From: an uncultured Verrucomicrobiota bacterium
Lineage (GTDB): Bacteria; Verrucomicrobiota; Verrucomicrobiia; Opitutales; Seribacteraceae
Direction of reading: 5' to 3'
DNA length: 43,285 nucleotides
Assembly: GCA_902569115.1 (NCBI GenBank)
Contig: CACFTI010000019.1
Span: 1 to 43,285 of the forward strand
In this document: piece after piece, positions 34,850 to 43,285 of the stretch
Position numbering within the stretch: position 1 is the first letter of the stretch
Layout of the letters: the number at the start of each line of letters is the position of its first letter
Made by a program: the position numbers and the translations under genes
The notes under the pieces: model-generated
What the model was told of the DNA's origin: nothing
Seen by the model: the letters and a program-made list of their open reading frames with translations, nothing else
The model's database searches: none

Positions 34850-36103
34850 CTAGTAACTGATACTTTTACTAACCTGAAAAATACTGGTTACAATCGAAAT
34901 GGCTACCAAGGCTACCAAGGAGAAAGCAAACCCTAACGCTCCACCCGAAACAAGGGTCGTCATAATCTTTATTTTCTTGGTTAATTGATCTCTGAAGGCT
35001 TTGCTGGTATCCTCCATACTGTTTCCCAAATTTCCGGTTTTTTCACCAACTTCAATCACATCTAACTGCATCAGAGGCATAAAGTTGAATTTACGAAGAG
35101 AGTCAGGGAGGGATTTCCCTTCATTGACCAAAGCCCTTGCCGAGCGAAATTGAGTTCTCAAAAAACGATTTTTAATTGTTTTTTCACAAAGCCTCAAATT
35201 CTCAGTCAACCCGATGCCACTGGCAATCAAAGTGGATAAAAGACTCGATAATTGAAACAACTCAGACAGATAGAGTATGTTTCCAAAAAGGGGAAGTTGC
35301 AAAATGCTTTTGTCCAATATCAATCCACCCTTTTCAGATTTATTCCATTGGATTATTGATCCTAAACCTACAAGTATACCAATGAGGGCAAACGGTCCAA
35401 TAGTTAGCAAAAGGTTTGATCCATTTATAAGAATTTTAGCCATCAAATTTAACTCTCCCCCAAGGGAGTCCAACATCTCCTGAATTTGAGGCAAAAGAAA
35501 AAATAAAAAGAACAACACAACCCCAATTGCGACCAAACCAACGAATACTGGATAAGTCATACTGCCAACAACCTTTGACCGAATCTCTCTTTTTTCCTCA
35601 AGGTGAGCTATTATCTTTGCCAGAATAGGGGTCAAATTTCCCGTCGCCTCTCCTGCTTCAATCACAAAGGTACTTGATTCAGCAAAATATTGGGGCAACA
35701 ACCTCATTGCTTTTGATAAAGTCCTACCCTCTGCCAGTTCTCGCCATAATGTACCGGCAATCTCCTTTTGATATGGATCCGAAAGTCGTAAATTTAAAAG
35801 TTTCACCGAATCGGCAACCGGCATACCACTTCCATGCAATTCATTCAGTCGCTTAAGAAACTCAAGACCTAATTTTTCGCCCTTGGCACTTCCTTTTCGG
35901 ACAACTCCGCCCTTGAAAAGGCCGCTCGTTTTTTTCGGTTTTGCGTCTTTCTTGGAATTACCTCCACCCATGTTAGTAAACTTGAGAAGAGTCAATTTAG
36001 CCGCCCGGATTTTTTTTCGGGCATCCCGTTCGGAGGTTGCGTCAATTACTCCCGAAACCGTCTTCCCTTTTGGATTTATTGCCTGGTACTTAAATTCAGA
36101 CAT
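34850..36103 (-). CDS. gspF: Type II secretion / type IV pilus inner-membrane platform protein
   Basis: A 417-residue GspF/PilC-family protein. The N terminus FKYQAINPKGKTVSGVIDA is typical, followed by two copies of the T2SF domain (about 80-205 and 285-410) and three membrane segments (about 180-205, 230-255, 385-410). The second copy starts LYLSELFQLSSLLSTLIASGI and contains VIEVGEKTGNLG. It forms the platform with GspE for pseudopilus assembly. The gene starts 4 bases after gspE. An insertion of Gly/Lys/Ser (about 47-75) after the N-terminal domain is longer than in well-known members. Confidence 0.93.
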   Translation of the reverse strand: MSEFKYQAINPKGKTVSGVIDATSERDARKKIRAAKLTLLKFTNMGGGNSKKDAKPKKTSGLFKGGVVRKGSAKGEKLGLEFLKRLNELHGSGMPVADSVKLLNLRLSDPYQKEIAGTLWRELAEGRTLSKAMRLLPQYFAESSTFVIEAGEATGNLTPILAKIIAHLEEKREIRSKVVGSMTYPVFVGLVAIGVVLFFLFFLLPQIQEMLDSLGGELNLMAKILINGSNLLLTIGPFALIGILVGLGSIIQWNKSEKGGLILDKSILQLPLFGNILYLSELFQLSSLLSTLIASGIGLTENLRLCEKTIKNRFLRTQFRSARALVNEGKSLPDSLRKFNFMPLMQLDVIEVGEKTGNLGNSMEDTSKAFRDQLTKKIKIMTTLVSGGALGFAFSLVALVAISIVTSIFQVSKSISY

Positions 36104-36107
36104 TAGC

Positions 36108-37892
36108 TCAAATCGATCTTTCCTGTGTATTTAAAATATCGGTCTCATCCTCAATTGCTCCATCCGAATAACGGATCACCTCATCGATTGTAGTCAAACC
36201 GCGTTTAATCTGTTGCCATCCACTGCCTTGTAATGTGCTCATTCCCTCCTTCAGCGCAACCTCTCTTATATCAGGAGCTGATGCACTTTTGATAACAAGA
36301 CTATGGATCGAGTCGCTCATTCTCATAAGTTCGAATATTCCGACACGCCCCCTGTATCCAAGATTTTGACAATTCGGACAACCCTTTGCATCCCGAACAC
36401 TATCAATATGGGCAACTTCTTTCGGGTCTATTTCAAGCAGGGCAAGGGAGGCCAATAGATCAGATTCTGACATTTCTGTTGGCTTACAACATTCCATACA
36501 CAACCTCCTAACCAATCGTTGAGCAATCACCATTTCCACAGAAGACGCAATCAGGAAAGGTTCAATTTCCATATCGATCAAACGGGTAATGGCACCGGGA
36601 GCGTCATTGGTATGTAAGGTACTCAAAACCAAGTGTCCGGTCAGGGATGCTCGAATTGCAATATCAGCCGTTTCCCGGTCTCGAATTTCTCCCACCATGA
36701 TTACATCTGGATCCTGTCTGAGAATTTCACGCAAAGCACTGGCAAAATTAAAACCGATTTCAGCATTTACTTGCGTTTGATTAATCCCAGCTACTTCATA
36801 TTCAACAGGATCCTCGACAGTCATAATCCTTCTTTCCGGTTTATGAATTTTACGGATAAATGCGGTAAGTGAAGTTGACTTGCCAGATCCAGTCGGGCCA
36901 GTAACCAATACAATCCCGTGGGGTTTTTCCAGCACCGATCCAATTTTGGACTCACTCGTTGAAGAAAGGCCCAATTCCGCCATCGAGAGTGGCTGGGACT
37001 TTTCATTGAGAAGTCTCAGACTGATACTCTCCCCATAAAGAGTTGGTAGTGTAGAAACTCGAATATCCAAATCGCTCTGTCCATGAGTAAAAGTGATGCG
37101 CCCACCTTGGGGCCTTCTCTTCTCGGAAATATTGATTCCAGCCATTATTTTAATTCTGGAAATAATAGCATCCTGAAAACTTCTTAAATTATCCGGCACA
37201 CGAACCGGCACCAACTGACCATCAATTCTGTATCTAATCTGCAAGGTCTCTTTATGCGGCTCAAAATGAATATCCGTTGCCCGATCCACGATCGCTTTTT
37301 GAACTACCTCGTTCACAAAACGAATAATGGCTGCATTTTGATCTTCCAAGTCGTCCTGCCCGTCATCATCATCTTCAAAGTCTAAATCTGAATCATCTAA
37401 ACTGTCTGCACCGATTCCAAAATTTTCAGTAATCGCCCGAATAATTTTTTCTGGGGAACCTAAACTCCATACCGGTTTGTGACCGGAAACCGCATAAATC
37501 CACCGGCTCATACGACTCGTTGGTGGCCACACAGTGATTAATTGAACACGTCCCTCCGTTTGTTCCTTTAAAGGCAAACAACTAAAACTATGAATTAAAC
37601 GAAGCGGAATGATTTTGGTGGGATTTTCTGAAAGTTCAAAATCATCGAGGTAGGCAAGTTCTGCCTTGCTCCCCAATTCAGTCATCACCTCACCGACTGT
37701 GTTGGAAAATTTTGCGGCTAACATTCTGGCTCGGTCTTCCTTCGGTGAACCAAGCACATTTAATCTATCTAGATCGGAAAGATCAGGCCACCAGTCCAAA
37801 GTATCCTCCGAATCAAATAAATCTGCCGAAGACATATCATCAGTAGATAATTCAGTTTCTTTACTTTGACTGGTCTGACTATCAGAAATCAT
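36108..37892 (-). CDS. gspE: Type II secretion / type IV pilus assembly ATPase
   Basis: A 594-residue ATPase. An N-terminal domain of the GspE_N/MshEN kind (about 45-165) is followed by an acidic linker ([14 protein letters not shown], 170-183) and the catalytic core. The core has Walker A GPTGSGKS (332-339), Asp box TVEDPVEYE, Walker [16 protein letters not shown] and His box STLHTNDA. The zinc tetracysteine is present as CMECC and CPNC in the C-terminal part. It powers pseudopilus extrusion from the cytoplasmic face. It starts one base after the small GspC-like gene and 4 bases before gspF. Confidence 0.95.
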   Translation of the reverse strand: MISDSQTSQSKETELSTDDMSSADLFDSEDTLDWWPDLSDLDRLNVLGSPKEDRARMLAAKFSNTVGEVMTELGSKAELAYLDDFELSENPTKIIPLRLIHSFSCLPLKEQTEGRVQLITVWPPTSRMSRWIYAVSGHKPVWSLGSPEKIIRAITENFGIGADSLDDSDLDFEDDDDGQDDLEDQNAAIIRFVNEVVQKAIVDRATDIHFEPHKETLQIRYRIDGQLVPVRVPDNLRSFQDAIISRIKIMAGINISEKRRPQGGRITFTHGQSDLDIRVSTLPTLYGESISLRLLNEKSQPLSMAELGLSSTSESKIGSVLEKPHGIVLVTGPTGSGKSTSLTAFIRKIHKPERRIMTVEDPVEYEVAGINQTQVNAEIGFNFASALREILRQDPDVIMVGEIRDRETADIAIRASLTGHLVLSTLHTNDAPGAITRLIDMEIEPFLIASSVEMVIAQRLVRRLCMECCKPTEMSESDLLASLALLEIDPKEVAHIDSVRDAKGCPNCQNLGYRGRVGIFELMRMSDSIHSLVIKSASAPDIREVALKEGMSTLQGSGWQQIKRGLTTIDEVIRYSDGAIEDETDILNTQERSI

Positions 37893-37893
37893 T

Positions 37894-38439
37894 CTACTTT
37901 TTGGGCGCTACAATGGGATTGCGAGGCGGAATCGTAATGGTTTTTCCGCTGGATGTTACAATCTTCCGTACTCCGCTGGGTGAAGTAACTTGCCGAGGTA
38001 CAGGCTTGGGCTTTGTCGAGGCACTTGCTTTGGGTGCTGGCTTCTTAACTGGCATGCCACTTGGAACTGCTAGGATTTTATTCTCAGATTTTTTTAGGCT
38101 CAAGGTAAACCCACCTTTAAGTTTAATCACTTCAGTATCAGGATTAAAACTTTCTATTTCTACTTTACCATCATCAAATGAGTCCCCTTTCTTCAACCAT
38201 ACCCCCTTGTTTTTTCCTTTATCGAAAATTGAAAAATACCACTCGTCCTTAAATTTAAAAAATCCACGGAGTTCCAAATTCGTATTTTGGGGTTTGGGTG
38301 GTGGTGGTGGCGGGGTCGGCCTTTGAATTACAGGTCTGGGTTTGTTTGAACCGGGTCGCAAAAATGGGTTTTGCCCATTCAGGTTAGTAAAAACAAATGC
38401 AACAACTGAAAAAATAATTATGAAAATATTTTTTTTCAT
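37894..38439 (-). CDS. GspC/PilP-like periplasmic secretion protein
   Basis: A 181-residue protein with a signal peptide or membrane anchor at residues 1-22. A Pro-rich linker ([17 protein letters not shown]) leads to a small beta domain (about 53-125, [21 protein letters not shown]). The C-terminal tail is Pro/Lys/Ser-rich and basic. The small beta domain resembles the homology region of GspC/PilP, which links the inner-membrane platform to the secretin N domains; that reading rests on size, pattern and position between gspD and gspE. The ATG overlaps the gspD stop by 4 bases. Confidence 0.75.
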   Translation of the reverse strand: MKKNIFIIIFSVVAFVFTNLNGQNPFLRPGSNKPRPVIQRPTPPPPPPKPQNTNLELRGFFKFKDEWYFSIFDKGKNKGVWLKKGDSFDDGKVEIESFNPDTEVIKLKGGFTLSLKKSENKILAVPSGMPVKKPAPKASASTKPKPVPRQVTSPSGVRKIVTSSGKTITIPPRNPIVAPKK

Positions 38440-40802
38440 AGCTTTGGCATTACTGATTTCTTATCCTGTACACCGGGCTGAGCTCCGCCTGATGTCTGAA
38501 GACTTTTTCCGGACGGGGATTGAAAGACCGGCGTGTAGTTGGGCTTCATAAATTGGTCGATTCGACCGATATTCTTAGAAGTCAGATCATCCACTGGGTT
38601 TTCTGGATCGATGATAGTGGGTCGCATGAAGATCATCAACTCGGTCGGGGTATACTTCGTCTGTTTCGGGGTAAATAATTTTTCTCCAATAATGGGAATA
38701 TCACTAAGCAAGTTATATTTGGATGTAGTGGTATCCAACTGCACTTCCTGTAACCCTCCAATCACCATAATTTGTCCATCCCTTATCGCAATATCCGTTT
38801 GAGCAGTCCTAGTTTTAATGGAGGGAATTTGTTGCCCTTCATAAGTGTTTGTAAAGGTATCATCAAATTTTTCCGCTGTTACATTCACCGACATAAATAC
38901 GGTTCCTAGTTCAACCAAATTTCCATTTTCATCCCTTATTGTCTTTCGAATCCTTGGATTGTCGATTGATAATTCGGTAATAGCGTCCAAGTTTTGAATA
39001 CCCCCAGAGTTTACCGTATTTTGATTTCCATAGTTATTTGCTGTTGGTAACCCAACCGATCGCCTATCTCTAATTTGTATTTTGCTTGTTCCCTTTGCAC
39101 CGTCTTCACCACCTCCTTTTCCACCATGAATAACGGTAATTGAGGGTGTCGAAAAGATTCGAATATCGTTCCTTTGAGAAGCCAAAGAAAAGATTTGGGA
39201 CCACTGAATCTGACTGAGTTTCCAATTTTGCATCTTGAAGGGCACCGTCGAATTCAAAAGAGGTACTTTCAGTGCACCACTTAAAACTTCACTGCCAAAA
39301 TTAGTGGTTTCTGTTTGTTCAAAATCATCACTAGTTCCCAACTGTCCATCCGCCCCCGGATTGGTCGTAGTAGTGGACTCGATTGTACTGTCATCCGACC
39401 ATTCCAAATCTTGAAAAAGGGCATCAATACCACGCTGGTTTGCCTGACTCAGATCCACCATAACAAAAATCGTGTCAATACGTGCCATGGGTAATGGGAC
39501 ATCCAAAACTTCAATCATACCCTCAAATTGTTCAACATCACTTTTAAGTCCACTTATGAAAATCCCATTACTTCGTGAATCTGGTGCTACATTTGCGAAT
39601 TCGGAAAAATTACTGCTTAATTCTTGGCCTTTAGTTGAAACAGCTTCTGGAGAGGGCGAAGTTTGTTTTTTCCCAGGGTCTTTAATATTCCCAGGTAAGG
39701 AGCCGGCATCAACTTTTTGTGAATTAGTAAATTCATTTAACATTTTGGCCACATCTTCAGCCGAAGCGTGGTAAAGAGGAACTAGTTTTGATGTAAATTC
39801 TAACCCAGCACTGATATCCAATTTCTCTAAAATTTCTTTAACACGGACTTCATCAAAAGCATGACAGACGACCGCAATCGCACTGCCAATTGACTTAAAA
39901 CTCATTGATGGTTCAACCTGAAAATCATTTTTAAAAAACTTCTCATACTCACCTTTAAAAACTTTAACCAAATCTTCTGCACTCGTATACTTGGTACTGT
40001 AAGTAAATATAGCTGTACTTGATTCTTTTTTACTACTATCCATTTGTTTTATTATCTTCTCCATTCTTTGGAGATTGAGCAAAGAATCGGTCACCATGAT
40101 GGCATTGGCATTGGGGAATGGCAGTAAGGAAGATACATTTGGAGTGGCAAATGAATTTAGAATCTCCCGCATTTTCTCAACGGGTACATATTCCAAAAAG
40201 AACATTTTTACATAAATTCTTTGACTGGGTTTCATCTGGGAGACTTCACCTTCGATCCAGATGGGCACGTGTACATTCGCTCCCTGGGCAGGCACTGCCT
40301 TGTAGAATTTATCATCAATCTTAGTGATCGCGACCCCGTTCATTGCGAGTAAACTTTCCACTGCAAGCAATGTCTCCCGTTTGGTAAGAACGGCCATACT
40401 GTCGAAAGTTATTTTGACGGCGGGAAGATTCTGGGGACGAAGAATGTATCGGTTGGTAATCAGTTGGATCATATCCAAAATCATATTGGTATCCTGATCC
40501 CTGATCTTAAGTACCTGAAATTCCTCATCGAGACCATCAATGAGCAGTAATTCCTCAGGATCAGATAAAGGACTGAAAGAGGGAACCTCACTCTGCCCAA
40601 CTGAGTCTTCAGTGACCTGCTCTTCGGCCGCATTCGCAGATGAATTGATCGATGGTGGAAGTTCCACAGGAAGACTAGGTACAACTCCAGGAGGAGGAGG
40701 CGGTAAGTTTGGACTCGCTTCGGGAACTAGCTGCACCTGGGAGAAAACTCCAGTTGAACAAAACAAAAAACAGACAGGAAATTGGATTAAGTATTTTTTC
40801 AT
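38436..40802 (-). CDS. gspD: Type II secretion system secretin
   Basis: A 788-residue outer-membrane channel subunit. A signal peptide (1-21) is followed by a Pro-rich stretch (QLVPEASPNLPPPPPGVVP), then N domains (about 90-420), with FTYSTKYTSAEDLVKVFKG and LVPLYHASAEDVAKMLNEF as ring-building repeats. The secretin domain lies at about 430-750, and includes RDGQIMVIGGLQE and LLSDIPIIGEKLFTPKQ, the hallmarks of the family. A long linker with Asn/Gly repeats (GGIQNLD, NNYGNQNTVNSGG) is inserted in the secretin domain. The end (FQSPSGKSLQ) lacks an obvious pilotin-binding segment. It overlaps the neighbouring genes by 4 bases on both sides. Confidence 0.94.
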   Translation of the reverse strand: MKKYLIQFPVCFLFCSTGVFSQVQLVPEASPNLPPPPPGVVPSLPVELPPSINSSANAAEEQVTEDSVGQSEVPSFSPLSDPEELLLIDGLDEEFQVLKIRDQDTNMILDMIQLITNRYILRPQNLPAVKITFDSMAVLTKRETLLAVESLLAMNGVAITKIDDKFYKAVPAQGANVHVPIWIEGEVSQMKPSQRIYVKMFFLEYVPVEKMREILNSFATPNVSSLLPFPNANAIMVTDSLLNLQRMEKIIKQMDSSKKESSTAIFTYSTKYTSAEDLVKVFKGEYEKFFKNDFQVEPSMSFKSIGSAIAVVCHAFDEVRVKEILEKLDISAGLEFTSKLVPLYHASAEDVAKMLNEFTNSQKVDAGSLPGNIKDPGKKQTSPSPEAVSTKGQELSSNFSEFANVAPDSRSNGIFISGLKSDVEQFEGMIEVLDVPLPMARIDTIFVMVDLSQANQRGIDALFQDLEWSDDSTIESTTTTNPGADGQLGTSDDFEQTETTNFGSEVLSGALKVPLLNSTVPFKMQNWKLSQIQWSQIFSLASQRNDIRIFSTPSITVIHGGKGGGEDGAKGTSKIQIRDRRSVGLPTANNYGNQNTVNSGGIQNLDAITELSIDNPRIRKTIRDENGNLVELGTVFMSVNVTAEKFDDTFTNTYEGQQIPSIKTRTAQTDIAIRDGQIMVIGGLQEVQLDTTTSKYNLLSDIPIIGEKLFTPKQTKYTPTELMIFMRPTIIDPENPVDDLTSKNIGRIDQFMKPNYTPVFQSPSGKSLQTSGGAQPGVQDKKSVMPKL

Positions 40803-41347
40803 GGATTTAAAAACTCTACTGAACTCACTTCAAAAGTAGCATCAAAAGTGGTGGGATCATAAGGCTTAGATTTAGAGGGATAGTTAGGTTCAATTTTCAC
40901 TTCACTCAAAAACATATATGGACTTTCCTGGCGCACAAGAGCCGCATATTCATTAACATCCTCGTAGCTGGCCTTTTGAAACTTTACCCTCACCCGGTGT
41001 TGTTTGTATCTCTCTCTTTCATCAGAATCAAGTTCGTTGTAACTTCTCTGAGGGAAAACACGATCGGCCAGTTCTGATGCCAAATTACTAAGCTGATTTT
41101 TGTCGTAACTTTTATTTTGCTGTTCTTTTTTTTGCTGTTCAAGTGCCGCATCAATGGCTGGTTTCAAACCCAAGATCATGCGATGCCCATTTATCGTTTC
41201 TTCATTAAGCTTCCAATCTGTATATGCCTGAAATGAAATTTGTATGACTTGCAAAAAGCATAATAGGAAAACCACCCACAATGACACCACCAAAAGACTT
41301 TGTTCCCGCCCGGACATTTTAAGAAAAATCTTTTCCAGTGTTTTCAT
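40799..41347 (-). CDS. GspM-like secretion platform protein
   Basis: A 182-residue protein with a short cytoplasmic start, one membrane helix (about 17-38, LLVVSLWVVFLLCFLQVI), a periplasmic coiled coil (about 45-105) and a small C-terminal beta/alpha domain (VRVKFQKASYEDVNEYAALV). This is the layout of GspM/PilO platform proteins, which pair with GspL/PilN. Sequence similarity to known GspM is not obvious, so the call rests on order (between the GspL-like gene and gspD), size and topology. It overlaps both neighbours by 4 bases. Confidence 0.72.
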   Translation of the reverse strand: MKTLEKIFLKMSGREQSLLVVSLWVVFLLCFLQVIQISFQAYTDWKLNEETINGHRMILGLKPAIDAALEQQKKEQQNKSYDKNQLSNLASELADRVFPQRSYNELDSDERERYKQHRVRVKFQKASYEDVNEYAALVRQESPYMFLSEVKIEPNYPSKSKPYDPTTFDATFEVSSVEFLNP

Positions 41348-42627
41348 CCCTCTTTATCCCTAATCATATTATTGCCAGTCTCTTTAACTTTATTCGCTTC
41401 CAGGGTCTCCTCGACTAAAGATATTTCCACATCGAAAGTATGAATTCCCTTAGAGCTTTTGATTTGCCGCTTTTCTTTGCCAGAACGATCCACCCGCAAT
41501 TTTGCGACCTTGTTTTTCTTTAGATTTTCCAGAAACAAATTAATCAGCTGAACATTTTTCCCTTCCCCACTGATTTCAATATCATTCCTACTTTCAAAAT
41601 GAGCTGAGGTGAACCAAACATTCAGATCTTCGCCCGTAGTACCCAAATAAGGATAGAGCCTACCGATTGATCCAAACGGATCAATCCCGCCCAGTTTGTT
41701 CTGCTTTAATTTCTGAAGAAGTTTCTGAGAATCCAAAACAAGAGGAATTTCGGCGGCCATTTCACTGGCCATTTTTTGACGATCCTCAACTTTCACCTGA
41801 AAGATCTTGGCACTCAAAAAAAGAATAAAGACTGCGGCCATTCCCAGCCCCCAAGCCAAGGTTGCTTTCCATCGTTTTCTGCCCGATTTACGACTTTCTT
41901 TTTCATTTGCTTTATATTCGAGTGACCGTAGATCGGCTGACCAAAGCTCGTCGCCATCAAGAAACACAACTTGATCTAAATCAAGTCCTGGAGATGAACC
42001 AACAAGCCATTCATGATCAAACCTGAACATACCATTTTTCAATCTCTCAACCTCTCCAGCCACCAATACATCAGGTAACACGTTGTAATTCTCAAGGTTC
42101 ACTAAAGAAAGTAACTTACCCCGGGCCATTTCGATCGAATTTTTATCACCTTCTTCGACCGGCATTGAAAATAATTGAGCCGGTATTCCGCAATCCGCAT
42201 CATAAACCGCAACCGACAAGGTTTCATCTTGTAAAAGAAACAAAATAGTCGGTGCTTCAAAAACCTTTCCTAAGATAGAAACAAAGGATGGGAACACCCG
42301 TCTAAACCCCTCCAGGCTTTGCCAGCCCAGTTGTCTTAATTTTGCTAGTGGAGTGGCAAATACAAGAATTTTCTGGTCTTCAATCGATGCATAATACCCC
42401 CATGCTAATTGGTGAGGGGGATAAGGGGAAAAAGAAGGATTTTCAATTACATCTAGAACATAATCCTCAATCCTTCGATTACTTTCCTCATTCGCCGTTA
42501 TCTCACTAATTATATCTTCAGGAATATGGATTGTTTCTGTGAAAAAATTTTCACCGGGAATACGGAGAGTGAATTCTCTCAAATCCACCTGTTCAAATTC
42601 ATTCCCTATGTCAGTGTCATCAGACAT
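41344..42627 (-). CDS. GspL-like secretion platform protein
   Basis: A 427-residue protein with a large cytoplasmic part (1-250), a single membrane helix (about 254-274, ATLAWGLGMAAVFILFLSA) and a periplasmic part (280-427) with a coiled coil and a ferredoxin-like fold (WFTSAHFESRNDIEISGEG). The design, cytoplasmic actin-like domain plus one helix plus periplasmic domain, is that of GspL, which recruits GspE and pairs with GspM. The cytoplasmic part lacks recognisable ATP-binding motifs. An 80-base gap separates it from the upstream gspK-like gene. Confidence 0.72.
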   Translation of the reverse strand: MSDDTDIGNEFEQVDLREFTLRIPGENFFTETIHIPEDIISEITANEESNRRIEDYVLDVIENPSFSPYPPHQLAWGYYASIEDQKILVFATPLAKLRQLGWQSLEGFRRVFPSFVSILGKVFEAPTILFLLQDETLSVAVYDADCGIPAQLFSMPVEEGDKNSIEMARGKLLSLVNLENYNVLPDVLVAGEVERLKNGMFRFDHEWLVGSSPGLDLDQVVFLDGDELWSADLRSLEYKANEKESRKSGRKRWKATLAWGLGMAAVFILFLSAKIFQVKVEDRQKMASEMAAEIPLVLDSQKLLQKLKQNKLGGIDPFGSIGRLYPYLGTTGEDLNVWFTSAHFESRNDIEISGEGKNVQLINLFLENLKKNKVAKLRVDRSGKEKRQIKSSKGIHTFDVEISLVEETLEANKVKETGNNMIRDKEG

Positions 42628-42707
42628 TTTAAATGGTCATCCCAAAATACATATAATGTTCGTGGTGAAAGGGTTGGATATATTCGTTTTTATTATCATT
42701 CAGTAAC
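42628..42707 (-). other. Intergenic gap in the secretion operon
   Basis: This 80-base gap is the only break in an operon whose genes otherwise overlap or nearly touch. It is A+T-rich; I see no hairpin with a T-run and no short gene. It could hold an internal promoter for gspL-gspM-gspD or a processing site; neither is directly shown. Confidence 0.3.
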
Positions 42708-43285
42708 TCAGTCGATTAAATTCTCATTTTCTCTAAGAGCCAATATACGCATTGGATATTTCAGCTTCTCATTTCGCTCACTTCGCTTATCCAACTTTGT
42801 TTTTTTGACATTTCGGTTGGCCCTTGCTCCACTACCCTGCAATTGATTCGACAGTACTGCATGAAGTTGAAACATGGATTTCCCCCTCTCAACTGTCACA
42901 ACAGCCCTCACTATTATGATATCTTGACTCAACTGAAACCCCATCTCCCCCGCGAGTTTGCTCATTTGATCAAAAAACTCTTTACGATCTCTTGACTCGT
43001 CTGATGACCTTTTATCAACTAAATCCTCGTAGAGGGAGTCATCTGAACCAGCGAGCACCCGAAGTATAAAATCAGAGCATGTATGGGGATTAATCGCACC
43101 TTCATTGTAGAATGAAAACGAATCTTTGAAATTTCGAAAATGCGGAGTTTCCACTCCATTTTCCAGAAAAAAGAGCCCAGATTCCTCTGGTTCATCCATT
43201 GAAAAGCCGAAACCCTTTATCATCTCGAATTCATCAAAGGAAGTGACTTTTCGCCCGGGTGTAAAATATCCCGGAACAAGATCCT
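42708..43285 (-). CDS. gspK: GspK-like minor pseudopilin, C-terminal part (partial)
   Basis: The frame is open to the right edge and codes for about 191 residues; the N terminus is outside. Beyond the first internal Met the frame continues with VTSFDEFEMIKGFGFSM, matching the GspK region (..S.dEL..I.G). It is followed by a helix-hairpin-like NPHTCSDFILRVLAGSDDS, where the residue after N would be a conserved AP.E.L segment, and a beta domain with SQDIIIVRAVVTVERGKSMFQLHAVL. GspK caps the pseudopilus tip. Placement upstream of gspL/gspM fits T2SS order. The frame extends to the edge, so no start is assigned. Confidence 0.72.
   Translation of the reverse strand, partial: DLVPGYFTPGRKVTSFDEFEMIKGFGFSMDEPEESGLFFLENGVETPHFRNFKDSFSFYNEGAINPHTCSDFILRVLAGSDDSLYEDLVDKRSSDESRDRKEFFDQMSKLAGEMGFQLSQDIIIVRAVVTVERGKSMFQLHAVLSNQLQGSGARANRNVKKTKLDKRSERNEKLKYPMRILALRENENLID

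Noticed and set aside
34901-34920. Tandem 9-base repeat GGCTACCAA in gspF
   Set aside because: Two copies only, encoding LVA-LVA in a membrane helix; consistent with ordinary slippage-prone coding sequence.
42526-42846. + strand frame of 106 residues at the gspL/gspK junction
   Set aside because: Antisense to gspL- and gspK-like coding sequence with no start signal or recognisable protein features.

Overview
The window looks like chromosomal DNA of a free-living, Gram-negative-type bacterium with an outer membrane: it has a type II secretion secretin, several lipoproteins and an ExbB/MotA-type channel. Lineage is inferred, not proven. The LamG protein opens with an N-terminal domain that I associate with Verrucomicrobiota secreted proteins. 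SHD1-like and LamG modules, lineage-type T2SS subunits and many TM-plus-coiled-coil proteins fit the PVC superphylum, most likely Verrucomicrobiota (Opitutia-like). I see no tRNA, rRNA, CRISPR array, insertion sequence, integrase or phage gene. No gene-free stretch exceeds about 120 bases.

Left part (1-12342): metabolic genes, mostly on + and visibly richer in G+C. They are the tail of argF, argG, a trpG/pabA glutaminase, nrdR with an overlapping unknown gene, a 1605-residue secreted LamG protein, pheA (minus), ilvD and pgi. They cover arginine, aromatic and branched-chain amino acid synthesis, dNTP control and glycolysis.

Middle part (12339-21931): an A+T-rich envelope region, mostly on minus. 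It holds an ExbB-like channel with two large ExbD-like partners, three lipoproteins, two tandem TM/coiled-coil proteins sharing a C-terminal domain, an acidic protein and a family 2 glycosyltransferase. A Gfo/Idh/MocA oxidoreductase and a small unknown gene lie on +. The glycosyltransferase end sits downstream of infA-cysK-dtd-mpg in one tightly packed minus-strand run (24231 to 18191).

Right-middle (24313-32936), + strand: tadA, sodA, a TIR-TM-TPR protein, a HAD phosphatase, a dicarboxylate/amino acid:cation symporter, uvrB and a DUF2807-type protein.

Right end (32949-43285), minus strand: a type II secretion operon read as gspK(partial)-gspL-like-gspM-like-gspD-gspC-like-gspE-gspF, followed one base later by a MORN-repeat lipoprotein, then a separate metallo-beta-lactamase-fold hydrolase. 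The pseudopilin genes G-J are not in the window and would lie beyond the right edge.

Most interesting for follow-up: the ExbB/ExbD-like trio, in which only one ExbD-like partner keeps the membrane aspartate and the other carries an inserted SHD1-like module; the tandem coiled-coil pair with an MreC-reminiscent domain; lipoproteins with repeated F-x-P tails in two separate clusters; the MORN lipoprotein fused into the secretion operon; and an almost complete lack of Shine-Dalgarno sequences, with some promoter-like sites lying right at the start codon.
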